DNA of 64,000 bases from contig JABARH010000010.1 in assembly GCA_019187665.1 (NCBI GenBank), positions 248,001 through 312,000 on the forward strand. Reading direction: 5' to 3'. Shown one piece after another: positions 8,056-16,441 of the stretch. Origin of the DNA: Anaerolineales bacterium (GTDB lineage: Bacteria; Chloroflexota; Anaerolineae; Anaerolineales; Villigracilaceae). Numbering within the stretch: the first letter of the stretch is position 1; each line of letters starts with the position of its first letter. The notes beneath the pieces are model-generated. The model saw only the letters and a program-made list of their open reading frames with translations. It did not search any database and was not told the origin of the DNA. Both the position numbers and the translations under genes were made by a program.

Positions 8056-8990
8056 GGGGTTGCGATGAGCCGCCAGACCTCCAGTCCGTCATAGCCGGTG
8101 GAGCCGGTGGCCTGCCATTGTTTTTTGGTCCATTCGTGAAACATGCCGATGTTCGGATCGCTGGGATCGTAGAGCATGACTTCCAAAATCACGAAGCCGT
8201 CGCCGGCGTTGTAATTCGTGACCGAATAGGCGCGCCCGGCGCTGTCTACGCGGTTGACGACCAGCATGTGTTCAAAGTTGCCGCCGTTGCCTGCATAGAT
8301 GTAAACGAAATCGCCGGGCAAGAGCGGACTGGCATTCCAGTTGATCTGATCTATGCGCGTGCGGATACGCATATTGCCATATTGAGCGGATGGAAACGCA
8401 GTGGCGAGGGCTGCGCGCCCCGGCGCGTCGTCGGGGTTGAGCAGCCAGAAATTATATGGGACGAGCCCGCCGCGCACCAGACCGGCCTCGCTGAGGATGG
8501 AAATGGAAAGCGGCCCGCAAATGAGCGTGGGCGACCCATAGCCTTTGCCATTGATCCGTTCGCCCAGCCGCCGCGCATCGCTGAACGTGCCTGCCGTGAA
8601 TGCCAGCGAAGTTTCGTAGAGACGAATCAATTCCGCCTCGGTGCGCGGCCCGCGAATGACCAGGTCGCCGCGCAGCAGCAGAATAGCGCCGGGGCTGAGT
8701 GTGGCGGTGACGGTCGGAGACGAGGTTTCGGTCGGCGTGAATGGGACGGGCGTGGGCGGTTGGGTGAATGTTGCAGTGGATTCAACGCGCAGGGTCGGCG
8801 TCGCGCTTGGAATCTCCTGCGACGCAATGAAGACCGGGCGCGCAGTGAACGTGGGCGTGTCGAGCAAAGCGGGGCGCAGTTCGGCGGGAATGTCTCCCGG
8901 CGCGGCGAGGAAGAAAATTGCGACCAGCAGGAAGAAGAGCGCCCCGCCCATGACAAGACCGATGAAAAGATATTTAATGTCGCGCGGCAT
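8052..8990 (-). CDS. Membrane-anchored protein with papain-like C-terminal domain
   Basis: 312 residues: one transmembrane helix (about 8-30), a Thr/Pro-rich linker (45-100), then a globular domain with a probable Cys/His pair: Cys158 in TLICGPLSISIL and His241 in NFEHMLVVN, arranged as in C39/CHAP-like thiol hydrolases. LLPGDFVYIYAG before the His also fits that fold. It would act outside the membrane, perhaps on cell-wall peptides; this is inference. Upstream on the minus strand a TAAAAT box (8999-9004) ends 8 nt before the ATG, so the transcript is probably leaderless. First gene of a two-gene operon with the HAD phosphatase. Confidence 0.6.
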   Translation of the reverse strand: MPRDIKYLFIGLVMGGALFFLLVAIFFLAAPGDIPAELRPALLDTPTFTARPVFIASQEIPSATPTLRVESTATFTQPPTPVPFTPTETSSPTVTATLSPGAILLLRGDLVIRGPRTEAELIRLYETSLAFTAGTFSDARRLGERINGKGYGSPTLICGPLSISILSEAGLVRGGLVPYNFWLLNPDDAPGRAALATAFPSAQYGNMRIRTRIDQINWNASPLLPGDFVYIYAGNGGNFEHMLVVNRVDSAGRAYSVTNYNAGDGFVILEVMLYDPSDPNIGMFHEWTKKQWQATGSTGYDGLEVWRLIATP

Positions 8991-8998
8991 GGGCGGAG

Positions 8999-9031
8999 AT
9001 TTTAGCAGATAAATCTGAAATCCTTTATAAT
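8999..9031. promoter_or_regulatory. Divergent leaderless promoters
   Basis: In 47 nt between two divergent genes there is a minus-strand TAAAAT (8999-9004) 8 nt before the ATG at 8990 and a plus-strand TATAAT (9026-9031) 6 nt before the ATG at 9038. Neither has room for a Shine-Dalgarno leader. Confidence 0.55.
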
Positions 9032-9037
9032 CACGCT

Positions 9038-9976
9038 ATGTCGAATTACAACATCCTCATCGCCGACGGCCTCGACGCGAGCGCGCAGGCCGTCCTGCAT
9101 TCGTGCAACGTGACCGATCGCAGCGGCATCTCCGCCGAGGAGTTGACCGCCAGCATAACCAACTTCGACGCGCTGATCGTGCGCGGCCGGACGAAGGTGA
9201 CCGCAGCCCTGCTCGATGCCGCTTCCAACCTCAAGGTGGTCGGGCGCGCCGGTGTAGGCGTGGACAACATTGACCTCGCGGCCGCCAAAGCGCGCGGTGT
9301 GACCGTCGTCAACGCGCCGATCTCCACCACGCTCGCCGTCGCCGAACTGACCTTTGGCCTGCTGCTGGCCCTGGCGCGCGAACTCCCGCGCGCCGACTCG
9401 GCCATGAAGCAGGGACAATGGATCAAGAAGGAACTCGAGGGTGTGGAGTTGAACGGCAAGACCCTCGGCCTGGTTGGCTTTGGCCGCATCGGCATGGAAG
9501 TCGGCCGCCGCGCCGCCGCCTTCAACATGAACGTGGTTGCCTATGATCCGTTCCTCGAGGAGGCCGAGATCGTCCGCCGCGGCGCGGAGCCGCTGGCGCT
9601 CGACGAACTCTACGGCGCCTCCGATTTTATTTCCCTGCACCTGCCGCTCAGCGTAGATACGCGCGACCTGGTTGGAGCGCAGGCTTTCTCGCAAATGAAG
9701 GACGGCGCGCGGATTGTGTGTGCGGCGCGCGGCGGGATCATAGATGAAGCCGCCCTGTTGGCCGCGCTCGAATCGGGTAAAATCGCAGGGGCCGCGCTGG
9801 ATGTGTTTTCCGTCGAACCGCCCGGCGCGACCGGCCTGGTTAAACATCCGCGCGTCATCGCCGCTCCGCACATCGGCGCACAGACGGTCGAGGCCCAGTC
9901 CCGCGCGGCGGAAGACATTGCCGAAGAAGTTCTTCGCGCTCTGCAAGGCGAGAACTTAAGGTGGAAGGTCGCGTAG
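9038..9976 (+). CDS. serA: D-3-phosphoglycerate dehydrogenase-like 2-hydroxyacid dehydrogenase
   Basis: 312-residue NAD-dependent D-isomer-specific 2-hydroxyacid dehydrogenase. GRAGVGVDNID (69-79), the NAD fold GFGRIG (147-152) with Asp170 ending strand 2, and the catalytic Arg231 (AARGGIIDE), Glu260 (DVFSVEPP) and His278 (APHIGAQT) are all present. It closely resembles SerA in sequence but stops after the catalytic fold, with no ACT or intervening domain, so serine feedback is unlikely through this chain. 3-phosphoglycerate is the probable but unproven substrate; other hydroxyacids are possible. Confidence 0.8.
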   Translation: MSNYNILIADGLDASAQAVLHSCNVTDRSGISAEELTASITNFDALIVRGRTKVTAALLDAASNLKVVGRAGVGVDNIDLAAAKARGVTVVNAPISTTLAVAELTFGLLLALARELPRADSAMKQGQWIKKELEGVELNGKTLGLVGFGRIGMEVGRRAAAFNMNVVAYDPFLEEAEIVRRGAEPLALDELYGASDFISLHLPLSVDTRDLVGAQAFSQMKDGARIVCAARGGIIDEAALLAALESGKIAGAALDVFSVEPPGATGLVKHPRVIAAPHIGAQTVEAQSRAAEDIAEEVLRALQGENLRWKVA

Positions 9977-10036
9977 GGCGGCGCAGGCGCGGCTCGTCCC
10001 CCGGACTTCAGAATTCCCAACTTCACAGGAGACTCT

Positions 10037-11530
10037 ATGCAACAGAAGCTCAATGAACTGAAAGCCATCCTTGCCGAGGTCTCTGACCTCAATGCCGCGG
10101 CCGGTGTCCTCGGCTGGGATCAGCAGACGTATATGCCGCGCGCCGGGGCAGAAGCGCGCGGGCAGCAAATGGGAACCATTGGCAAGATCGCCCACGAAAC
10201 GTTCGTCTCTGACAGGGTGGGCAAACTGCTCGACCAACTCAAAGGCGCTTTCCCCGAAGGGTCCGACGAGGCCGCGCTGGTGCGTGTCACAAAGCGAGAT
10301 TACGAAAGGCGCACGCGCGTCCCGGCCAGCTTTGTGGTCGAGCAGGCCGAAGTCACCGCCGCCGCGCACGAGGGCTGGGTGGAGGCCCGCCAGAAATCCG
10401 ATTTCTCCATTTTTGAACCCCACCTTGCGAAAGTTCTCAACCTCACCCGCCGCTACATTGATTTCTTTCCCAAAGCCGATCATCCCTATGACACCCTGCT
10501 GGATGATTTCGAACCGGGCATGAAGACCGCCGAAGTGCAGGCCATCTTCTCCGAACTACGCAAGAAACAGGTCAAGCTGATCAAAGCCATTGCCGCGAAG
10601 CGACAAGTGGACGATTCCTTCCTACACTTGAAATATTCCGAAGCCAAACAGCGCGCCTTCGGTGAAAAGGTCATCACCGCCTTTGGCGTGGATTGGAATA
10701 AATTTCGCCAGGACAAATCCCCGCATCCATTCTGCACCTCATTCAGCGTCAACGACGTGCGCATCACCACGCGCTTCAACGAAACGTTCCTCAACCCGGC
10801 CCTCTTCGGCACCATGCACGAGACCGGCCATGCCTTCTACGATGGAGGGGTTAACCCGGCCTACGAGCGCACCTCCCTGGGCGGCGGCGCGTCGCTGGGC
10901 ATCCACGAATCGCAATCGCGCATGTGGGAGAACATCGTCGGACGATCGCTTCCGTTTTGGGAACATTTCTACCCGACCCTGCAAAAAACCTTCCCCGCGC
11001 AGCTGGGCAATGTCAGCCTGAAAAAATTCTACAAGGCTGTCAACAAGGTCGAACCGTCGCTCATCCGCGTCGAGGCAGACGAAGCCACCTACAACATGCA
11101 CATCATGCTGCGCCTCGAGATCGAGATCGCCATGGTGGAGGGCGCGGTGGCGCTCAAAGACCTGCCCGCGTTGTGGAACGCCAAGATGAAGGAATACCTC
11201 GGCATCCTTCCGCCCAACGACGCGCAAGGCGTGCTTCAAGATATTCACTGGTCGTTCGCGGGCATCGGCTACTTCTCCACGTATTCGCTGGGCAACATCA
11301 TCTCCGCGCAGTTGTGGGAGCGCATCAACAAAGACATCCCCGATCTCGCCGCGCAGATTCGCAAGGGAAAGTTCGATTCGCTGCTCGGCTGGCTGCGCGC
11401 CCACATCCACGTTCATGGACGCAAGTACGATCCGCAGGAACTGGTTCAACAAGTGACCGGCTCACGCATTGACCCCAAACCCTACCTGCGCTACCTCGAA
11501 ACCAAATTCAGCGACGTGTACGGCCTGTAA
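10037..11530 (+). CDS. M32 family metallocarboxypeptidase (carboxypeptidase Taq type)
   Basis: 497 residues, the normal length for the family. Releases C-terminal amino acids from peptides using a metal ion. HETGH (261-265) binds zinc and carries the catalytic Glu; Glu291 in GIHESQSRMWEN is the third ligand. Other family blocks: GWDQQTYMP (26-34), DDFEPGM (156-162), DVRITTRF (240-247) and the C-terminal IHVHGRKYDPQELV. AGGAG ribosome site before the ATG. Cytoplasmic (no signal). A hairpin lies 9 nt after the stop. Confidence 0.92.
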   Translation: MQQKLNELKAILAEVSDLNAAAGVLGWDQQTYMPRAGAEARGQQMGTIGKIAHETFVSDRVGKLLDQLKGAFPEGSDEAALVRVTKRDYERRTRVPASFVVEQAEVTAAAHEGWVEARQKSDFSIFEPHLAKVLNLTRRYIDFFPKADHPYDTLLDDFEPGMKTAEVQAIFSELRKKQVKLIKAIAAKRQVDDSFLHLKYSEAKQRAFGEKVITAFGVDWNKFRQDKSPHPFCTSFSVNDVRITTRFNETFLNPALFGTMHETGHAFYDGGVNPAYERTSLGGGASLGIHESQSRMWENIVGRSLPFWEHFYPTLQKTFPAQLGNVSLKKFYKAVNKVEPSLIRVEADEATYNMHIMLRLEIEIAMVEGAVALKDLPALWNAKMKEYLGILPPNDAQGVLQDIHWSFAGIGYFSTYSLGNIISAQLWERINKDIPDLAAQIRKGKFDSLLGWLRAHIHVHGRKYDPQELVQQVTGSRIDPKPYLRYLETKFSDVYGL

Positions 11531-11539
11531 TCAAACCAC

Positions 11540-11572
11540 AGAAACCAGGTTTCTTGCAGGAACCTGGTTTCT
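11540..11572. terminator. Perfect 12-bp hairpin after M32 peptidase
   Basis: AGAAACCAGGTT (11540-11551), 9-nt loop, AACCTGGTTTCT (11561-11572). There is no T-run behind it, and the next ATG is 9 nt away, so it may be a REP-like element or an attenuating hairpin rather than an intrinsic terminator. Confidence 0.5.
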
Positions 11573-11581
11573 CCATTAAAA

Positions 11582-12490
11582 ATGAAGCGACTCCATTTTC
11601 TTTTGTCCGCCGCGCTGCTGACCCTGAGCGGGTGCAGCCTGGCGGGCGACCCGATCTCCACGCCGATTCCCGCCGACGTGTTTCCCACCGCCATCTACCA
11701 GACCGCTATCGCGCTGAACGCCACCGCCTCGGCCAACGCGCCCACCGCCACCCCTGCCGCGACCGCCACCTTTACGCCCCAGCCCACCGACACGCCCCTC
11801 CCGACGATCACCCTCACTCCGACCGGGATTCCGCCCGCGCCGCGCGCCCGCATCTACGTGGCCGCGCCCGGCCCCATGTCCAAGATCGTTTCGCCGCTCC
11901 AGGTGCGGATGGAAGTCGTCGCGGGTGAAAACCATCTGGTAGACATCGGCCTCTATGGCGAAGACGGACGCCTGATCGCGCGCGAGCTGCAGCGCGCCCA
12001 GTCCGAACCGCCCACTGCCGCCTACATCACAACCGAGATCCGCTTCCACATTCGCGCCGTGGAATTGGGCCGCCTGGAGATCGTCACCCGCGACCTCTCT
12101 GGCCGGATCGAATCGCTCTCGAACACCTTCCTGCTCCTTCAGCCGGTTGGAGAAAGCCTGATCAACCCTCCGCCTCCGCCGTTTGAGCGCGCCGTGTTTT
12201 TTGCGCCCGAAGCAAAAGCCATCATCAGCGGGGGCGTGCTGCACATCGAGGGCGCATTCTGGCCGTTGAACGACTCCCAGCCGGTGCTGATTGACATTCA
12301 GGAGGAGGGCGGCCGCGTCATGCTGACCAAACTCCTCGTATTGCAGGGGGATACCTTCGTTTCGTTCTCTGTGGACATTCCCTATCAGGTGTTAAAGCCC
12401 ACGCCGGTTCGCATTACGATCCATCAAAACGACGCGCGCATTGACGGGGTGATTTACCTTTTCAGCCAGTTGCTGACACTTGCGCCGTAG
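11582..12490 (+). CDS. Lipoprotein of unknown function
   Basis: 302 residues: signal peptide with lipobox LSGC (Cys18), a Thr/Pro/Ala-rich linker (about 36-80), then a beta-rich domain of about 220 residues with no motif I recognise. The region 95-165 (ISPLQVRMEV type, VxIGLYGEDGRL, LEIVTRDLSG) looks like an immunoglobulin-like fold; a second beta-rich block ends the chain. Exported to the outer face of the membrane. Weak ribosome site; the start lies right behind the hairpin at 11540-11572. Confidence 0.6.
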   Translation: MKRLHFLLSAALLTLSGCSLAGDPISTPIPADVFPTAIYQTAIALNATASANAPTATPAATATFTPQPTDTPLPTITLTPTGIPPAPRARIYVAAPGPMSKIVSPLQVRMEVVAGENHLVDIGLYGEDGRLIARELQRAQSEPPTAAYITTEIRFHIRAVELGRLEIVTRDLSGRIESLSNTFLLLQPVGESLINPPPPPFERAVFFAPEAKAIISGGVLHIEGAFWPLNDSQPVLIDIQEEGGRVMLTKLLVLQGDTFVSFSVDIPYQVLKPTPVRITIHQNDARIDGVIYLFSQLLTLAP

Positions 12491-12492
12491 GC

Positions 12493-12521
12493 TTGTCAAT
12501 CGGCGGGGCGGCAGGTATAAT
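12493..12521 (+). promoter_or_regulatory. tRNA-Pro promoter
   Basis: TTGTCA (12493-12498), 17-nt spacer, TATAAT (12516-12521): near-consensus sigma-70-type promoter starting about 25 nt before the mature tRNA. Confidence 0.8.
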
Positions 12522-12552
12522 GCCGCTTGCTTTCCTCCCAGAGGAAAGGTTG

Positions 12553-12626
12553 CGGGGCGTGGCTCAGCCCGGTAGAGCGCACGGTTCGGGTCCGTGAGGT
12601 CGAAGGTTCAAATCCTTTCGCCCCGA
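12553..12626 (+). tRNA. tRNA-Pro (anticodon CGG)
   Basis: 74-nt cloverleaf: acceptor arms CGGGGCG (12553-12559) and CGCCCCG (12619-12625), discriminator A, anticodon stem CACGG/CCGTG with loop TTCGGGT giving anticodon CGG, T loop TTCAAAT. The 3' CCA is not encoded. Confidence 0.93.
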
Positions 12627-12640
12627 CAACATTAAGCAAG

Positions 12641-12676
12641 GACGCAGGCAAACCCGAAGCCTGCGTCAATTTTTTT
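12641..12676 (+). terminator. Rho-independent terminator of tRNA-Pro
   Basis: GACGCAGGC (12641-12649) pairs with GCCTGCGTC (12659-12667) and is followed by AATTTTTTT. Confidence 0.88.
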
Positions 12677-12707
12677 AATACCCGGCGATATAATTCCCTG
12701 CAAAAGA

Positions 12708-12821
12708 ATGGACGCGCGACGCGCCCTTTTTTCCCTGCTCCTTGCCATCCTCCCCGGCCTGGTTTACGTCCCGGCTCAGAGCGCGGGCGCGAACGAAGAA
12801 ACAAATCAAGAATCGGACTGA
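12708..12821 (+). CDS. Possible small secreted peptide (37 aa)
   Basis: ATG at 12708, stop at 12819-12821. TATAAT at 12689-12694 lies 13 nt upstream. The peptide starts MDARRALFSLLLAILPGLVY, a signal-like stretch with two Arg and a hydrophobic core, then VPAQSAGA (possible cleavage) and an acidic polar tail ending NQESD. No homologue is recognised and there is no good ribosome site. The leftover mature part would be only about 12 residues. It may instead be chance coding behind the tRNA terminator. Confidence 0.3.
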   Translation: MDARRALFSLLLAILPGLVYVPAQSAGANEETNQESD

Positions 12822-12870
12822 CGCATCCAGTCGCCGCCGCGCTTCTTGATTCCCGGAAATGCAAGCGCGC

Positions 12871-14631
12871 CTACGCCTGTGGCGCGCGCCATTCGGCGAC
12901 AATCTCCAATTCATTTTCCATAAATTTCCGCCGCGTTTCTGAGCGCATGATCTTTCCGCTCGAAGTCTTGGGCAGGGACGATTTGCGAATGAGCAGCACC
13001 GCGCTGGCGCGGATACCATGCTCACGCGCGATGTTGGTGCGGATCTGCTTGATCACCTCGTTCCAGTCCACACCGGCGGCCTCACGTCGCTGCACCTCGT
13101 GGACGGCAACCAATTCTTCTGTGTTGCCGACCCTCACCGCAAATGCGGCTCCGCCTCCCTGTCGCAGGAGCGGGTGTGTTCTTTCCACGGTCAGTTCCAC
13201 ATCCTGCGGATAATAATTCCGTCCGCGCACGATCACCAAATCTTTCAAACGCCCGGCCACATAAAGATGTCCATCGTGCAGAAAGCCGAGATCGCCGGTG
13301 CGCAGATAGGGACCGCCCGCCTCACCCTCGACGCGCGCCCCAAACGTGTGGGCGGTTTCCTCGGGACGATTCCAATAGCCTTCGCCGACGCTGTCCCCGT
13401 TCACCCAGATCTCACCGACCTCATTCGCATCACACCTGTGACGGGTGTGCGGATTCACGATGGCGACATTGTAATCCACCAAAGGTTTTCCCGAACTGAC
13501 CGCCTGCACGTATTCCTTCGGGTCGCTTGAATCGGATGGAACCACCTGCCCCTGCTCAAAAGCGCTGCGGTCGATTCTCTGCACGACCGTTTTTTTCTCG
13601 CCCGTATAAAATGAAATCACCAGTGTGGTTTCGGCCATGCCGTAACTGGGCGCAAAGGCGCTCGGATCGAACCCGAACGCCGAGAATTTTTCAGCAAACC
13701 GGCTTTGCGTTTCCGCGCGCACCGGCTCTGCGCTGTTGTAAGCGATCTTCCAGGTGGAGAGGTCCAGCCCTTCGCACTTTTCCAGCGGAATCTTATTCAC
13801 GCACAGATCGTAGGCAAAGTTTGGTCCGCCGCTGCCGGTGGCTTTATATTTTTGGATGGCGCGCAGCCAGAGCAGGGGATTGGTCATAAACTGGATGGGA
13901 GACATGAGCAGGCTGGGCGTGCGATCCACAGGAGTCAGAAAGACACCGATCAGCAGGCCCATGTCGTGAAAGAGCGGGGTCCAGATCAGGCTCACCGATT
14001 CGTCGCGTGAATATTCGCGGCCGCGTGTGGCATGCAGGGCGTGCATGTTGTGCGAAAAATTTCGATAACTGATGATGACGCCCTTGGGAATATTTGTGGA
14101 GCCGGAGGTGTATTGGATGAACGCGCTGTCTTCCGGCCGGACGACTCTCGGCTGCCAGGAGAAGCCGGATGCCTGGCGAAGCGCATCGCGCGTGACCCAT
14201 TTCAGCGCGGCAAATTCGGGGAATTGGTCCGCGCTGTCCATGAACGTCTTCTGGTATTCGGGCGTGGTCAGCACGAGCGCGGCGCGCGCGTCGCGGGCGA
14301 TCGCGTCCAGGCGCTGGGCCGAACGGTTCATGCCCGGCGGGTTGGTCGGAATGGGGATGATGCCCGCAAACAGACAGGCATACATGGCGGTAATGAATTC
14401 CAGCCCGGTGGGATGCACGATCAGCGCCCGTTCTCCCGGTTCGGCAATGTGCTGCAGGTAGGCGGCCAATTCCTGTACGGCGTGCAGCAGCTGGCTGTAG
14501 GTGTACCCCTGGTTTTCCTCCTCTTTCGCGCCGAGGATCAAGTGGCTCAGACGGTCGGGGTCTTCCTGCGCGCGCTGCTGCAATACCTCAATCGGGTTAA
14601 TGAAAGGCAGACTCATATCTTTTTCCGTCAC
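12871..14631 (-). CDS. Fatty acyl-AMP ligase (FAAL-type adenylate-forming enzyme)
   Basis: 586 residues. Activates a fatty acid with ATP to acyl-AMP and passes it to a carrier-protein thiol. Visible: phosphate loop YTSGSTNIPKG (174-184), WTPLFHDMGLLIG, the FAAL-typical SPIQFMTNPLLWL and GGPNFAYDLC blocks, YGMAETT, RTGDLGF, GRLKDLVIVRGRNYYPQD (hinge and second domain) and the C-terminal LPKTSSGKIMR with the catalytic Lys. The FNP/GGPNFAY context fits FAAL rather than acyl-CoA ligase. Start is GTG at 14631, whose GTGA overlaps the ACP stop (ATG at 14616 is an alternative). Last gene of the SGNH-MBOAT-ACP-FAAL operon, so its partner is almost certainly the adjacent ACP. Confidence 0.88.
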   Translation of the reverse strand: MTEKDMSLPFINPIEVLQQRAQEDPDRLSHLILGAKEEENQGYTYSQLLHAVQELAAYLQHIAEPGERALIVHPTGLEFITAMYACLFAGIIPIPTNPPGMNRSAQRLDAIARDARAALVLTTPEYQKTFMDSADQFPEFAALKWVTRDALRQASGFSWQPRVVRPEDSAFIQYTSGSTNIPKGVIISYRNFSHNMHALHATRGREYSRDESVSLIWTPLFHDMGLLIGVFLTPVDRTPSLLMSPIQFMTNPLLWLRAIQKYKATGSGGPNFAYDLCVNKIPLEKCEGLDLSTWKIAYNSAEPVRAETQSRFAEKFSAFGFDPSAFAPSYGMAETTLVISFYTGEKKTVVQRIDRSAFEQGQVVPSDSSDPKEYVQAVSSGKPLVDYNVAIVNPHTRHRCDANEVGEIWVNGDSVGEGYWNRPEETAHTFGARVEGEAGGPYLRTGDLGFLHDGHLYVAGRLKDLVIVRGRNYYPQDVELTVERTHPLLRQGGGAAFAVRVGNTEELVAVHEVQRREAAGVDWNEVIKQIRTNIAREHGIRASAVLLIRKSSLPKTSSGKIMRSETRRKFMENELEIVAEWRAPQA

Positions 14632-14885
14632 TGTTCGGCAAGACCGGCGAGGACCTTGTCGGCAATTTGGCCGGGCGTATCCATGTTTTCCACGGTCAAT
14701 TCGGGATCGGGAATGTACAGGTTGAATTCGGTCTCGATGAAAACGCCGACCTGCGCCATGGCAAATGAGTCGATCAACCCGGACGAGAAGAGCGGTTCGT
14801 CATCTTTGAGTGGATAGTCGGGATTTTTGAGCAACTCCTTGAGAGTGAATGCCCGCACCCTTTGAAGAATTTCGTTGCGATCCAT
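14628..14885 (-). CDS. Acyl carrier protein
   Basis: 85 residues, four-helix carrier protein. The phosphopantetheine site is Ser40 in SSGLIDSFAM, the xDSL-like motif with Phe in place of Leu. Start at 14885 chosen because GAGGAG lies 8 nt upstream and the residues before it are not ACP-like; the frame is open to 14954. It overlaps the FAAL start by 4 nt, indicating coupled expression. It is expected to receive the acyl group from the FAAL and to hand it to the MBOAT. It differs from fatty-acid-synthesis ACP by genomic context and by the DSF motif. Confidence 0.87.
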   Translation of the reverse strand: MDRNEILQRVRAFTLKELLKNPDYPLKDDEPLFSSGLIDSFAMAQVGVFIETEFNLYIPDPELTVENMDTPGQIADKVLAGLAEQ

Positions 14886-14942
14886 GTATGGTTCTCCTCG
14901 CGTGGATACGTGATTAACTGAGGTTACGCAGTTTGCCAGCGC

Positions 14943-14996
14943 CGCAACTTTCAAGTTGCCTTGCGGAATGCAAGATAAATCATGCGGTACTGCGTA
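14943..14996. repeat. Palindromic GCAAGATAAATCATGCGGTA element
   Basis: Between ACP and MBOAT genes: GCAACTTTCAAGTTGC hairpin, then TTGCGGAATGCAAGATAAATCATGCGGTA words. Related to elements at 5769, 45107 and 46701. It sits inside an operon, so it may act on mRNA processing. Confidence 0.5.
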
Positions 14997-15006
14997 ATGT
15001 GAGCGA

Positions 15007-16434
15007 TTAAGGATAGACGAACACAGCCGGCGCGCTTTGCAGTTTTTGAACGATGATCGTCCCCATTGTAATGGATACGACGAGAATCACCTGAACCCAG
15101 ACAGGCCATTTCAGGAAGACGGTTTCATCCCCGCTGCGACCCTGGAACCAGTCGAGCAGCAGTGAGAAGGGAATGACCAGGCCGGGCAGGAGGTTGATGG
15201 GGCGCCATTCCCAGCCAAACAGCATCTGGCGATAATAGGCCAGCGTGTTTTTCAGATCGAGATCGAACGGCGCGGTGGCGATAAACATGAGCGCCAGCAG
15301 GGAGGCCGCACTGAAGAATCTGCGCCAACGCGGTACGATTTGCTGCGGGACGGCCGGGCGGCGCAGGGCGCGCACGTTTTCAATAACGATGAAGAGTCCC
15401 ATCAGGAATCCCCACAGCACAAGATTGGGCGTCGCGCCGTGCCACAACCCGCTGACAAGCATGGTGATCAGCGGGGGGACGATCAGGTTGGGGATATTCG
15501 TGCGGCTGGGGTTGCGCCGCAGGAAGGCGCGGCTGACCGGCATGTAGATGTAATCGCGCAGCCATTGCGACAGGCTGATGTGCCAGCGCTGCCAGAAGTC
15601 GGAAAAATCCTTCGAGGCGAATGGCTGCATGAAGTTGCGCGTGAGCGGGATTCCGAACAGGCCGCTGACGCCGCGCACGATGTCGGTGTATCCTGAGAAG
15701 GAATTGTATATGTAGAACATCACTGTCGTCATGGCCCACAGCAGGGAGAGCGCGTCCGATTTGGCCGGGGACTCGAGAGGCTGCCCCGGGCGGAGGAGGG
15801 AAAAGACTCCGGCCAGGATTCCAGCCCGCAGCATGCCGATCAGGATCAGGGTCAGGCTGGATGCGATCTGGGCATTGTCCACTGTCTGCGCTTCGGAAAG
15901 GATCGGCAGGAATTTGCGGGCGCGTTCGAGCGGTCCGGAGATCAATTTGGGAAAGTAGGCCAGGTAGAGGGAAAAGTCAATGAAGTTGGTTGTGGGTTTC
16001 GCGATCTTCAATGAAATATCCACCAGGTAGGAGATTCCGTTCAGGGTGTAGTAAGACATGCCCGCCGGCAGGACGATGAATGGAAACAGGACGATCAGGG
16101 TGTCCACCGGCAGGGAGAGCGACCGGATGAACGGACCTCCCACAAGGTACCATGTCAGCGCCGCGATGTTCAAGATAACGCCGGTACGCAGGAGCATTTT
16201 TTTGTGCGATGGGTTTTTGTGGATCAATATCCCAAAGAGGAAGTTGGCTGCGGTCACGAAAAGTAGGACATAAAGAAATGTATCCGACCAGGTGTAGTAG
16301 AAGTAATACGATGCAAGCAGCAGCCACGCGTTTTGGGCGGGGCGCGGAAGGATCTGCCCGATCAGGTAGTAGCCGGTCAGCGTGATCAGTACAAAGCCGA
16401 TAAATTCCACGGAGAGGATGTTGATTTGTTCCAT
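15007..16434 (-). CDS. MBOAT family O-acyltransferase (DltB/AlgI-like)
   Basis: 475 residues with roughly ten or more membrane segments. Membrane-bound O-acyltransferases move an acyl group from an inside carrier to an outside acceptor. Catalytic His332 lies in SGLWHGATPN and the second conserved histidine His285 in FWQRWHISLSQWLRDY; PAGMSYYTLNGISYLVD and FPKLISGPLERA are also family blocks. Follows the SGNH gene by 7 nt and precedes the ACP by 121 nt. Context suggests that it takes the acyl group from the adjacent ACP, as DltB does from DltC. Acceptor unknown (wall polymer, polysaccharide or lipid). Confidence 0.9.
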   Translation of the reverse strand: MEQINILSVEFIGFVLITLTGYYLIGQILPRPAQNAWLLLASYYFYYTWSDTFLYVLLFVTAANFLFGILIHKNPSHKKMLLRTGVILNIAALTWYLVGGPFIRSLSLPVDTLIVLFPFIVLPAGMSYYTLNGISYLVDISLKIAKPTTNFIDFSLYLAYFPKLISGPLERARKFLPILSEAQTVDNAQIASSLTLILIGMLRAGILAGVFSLLRPGQPLESPAKSDALSLLWAMTTVMFYIYNSFSGYTDIVRGVSGLFGIPLTRNFMQPFASKDFSDFWQRWHISLSQWLRDYIYMPVSRAFLRRNPSRTNIPNLIVPPLITMLVSGLWHGATPNLVLWGFLMGLFIVIENVRALRRPAVPQQIVPRWRRFFSAASLLALMFIATAPFDLDLKNTLAYYRQMLFGWEWRPINLLPGLVIPFSLLLDWFQGRSGDETVFLKWPVWVQVILVVSITMGTIIVQKLQSAPAVFVYP

Positions 16435-16441
16435 GCGCTCT

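Noticed and set aside
11540..11572. Firm call as intrinsic terminator
   Set aside because: Stem is perfect but no T-run follows and the next start is 9 nt away; listed with low confidence instead.
12871..14631. Acyl-CoA synthetase or NRPS adenylation domain
   Set aside because: The sequence blocks around residues 250-300 and the adjacent ACP fit a fatty acyl-AMP ligase better, and no condensation or ketosynthase domains are near.
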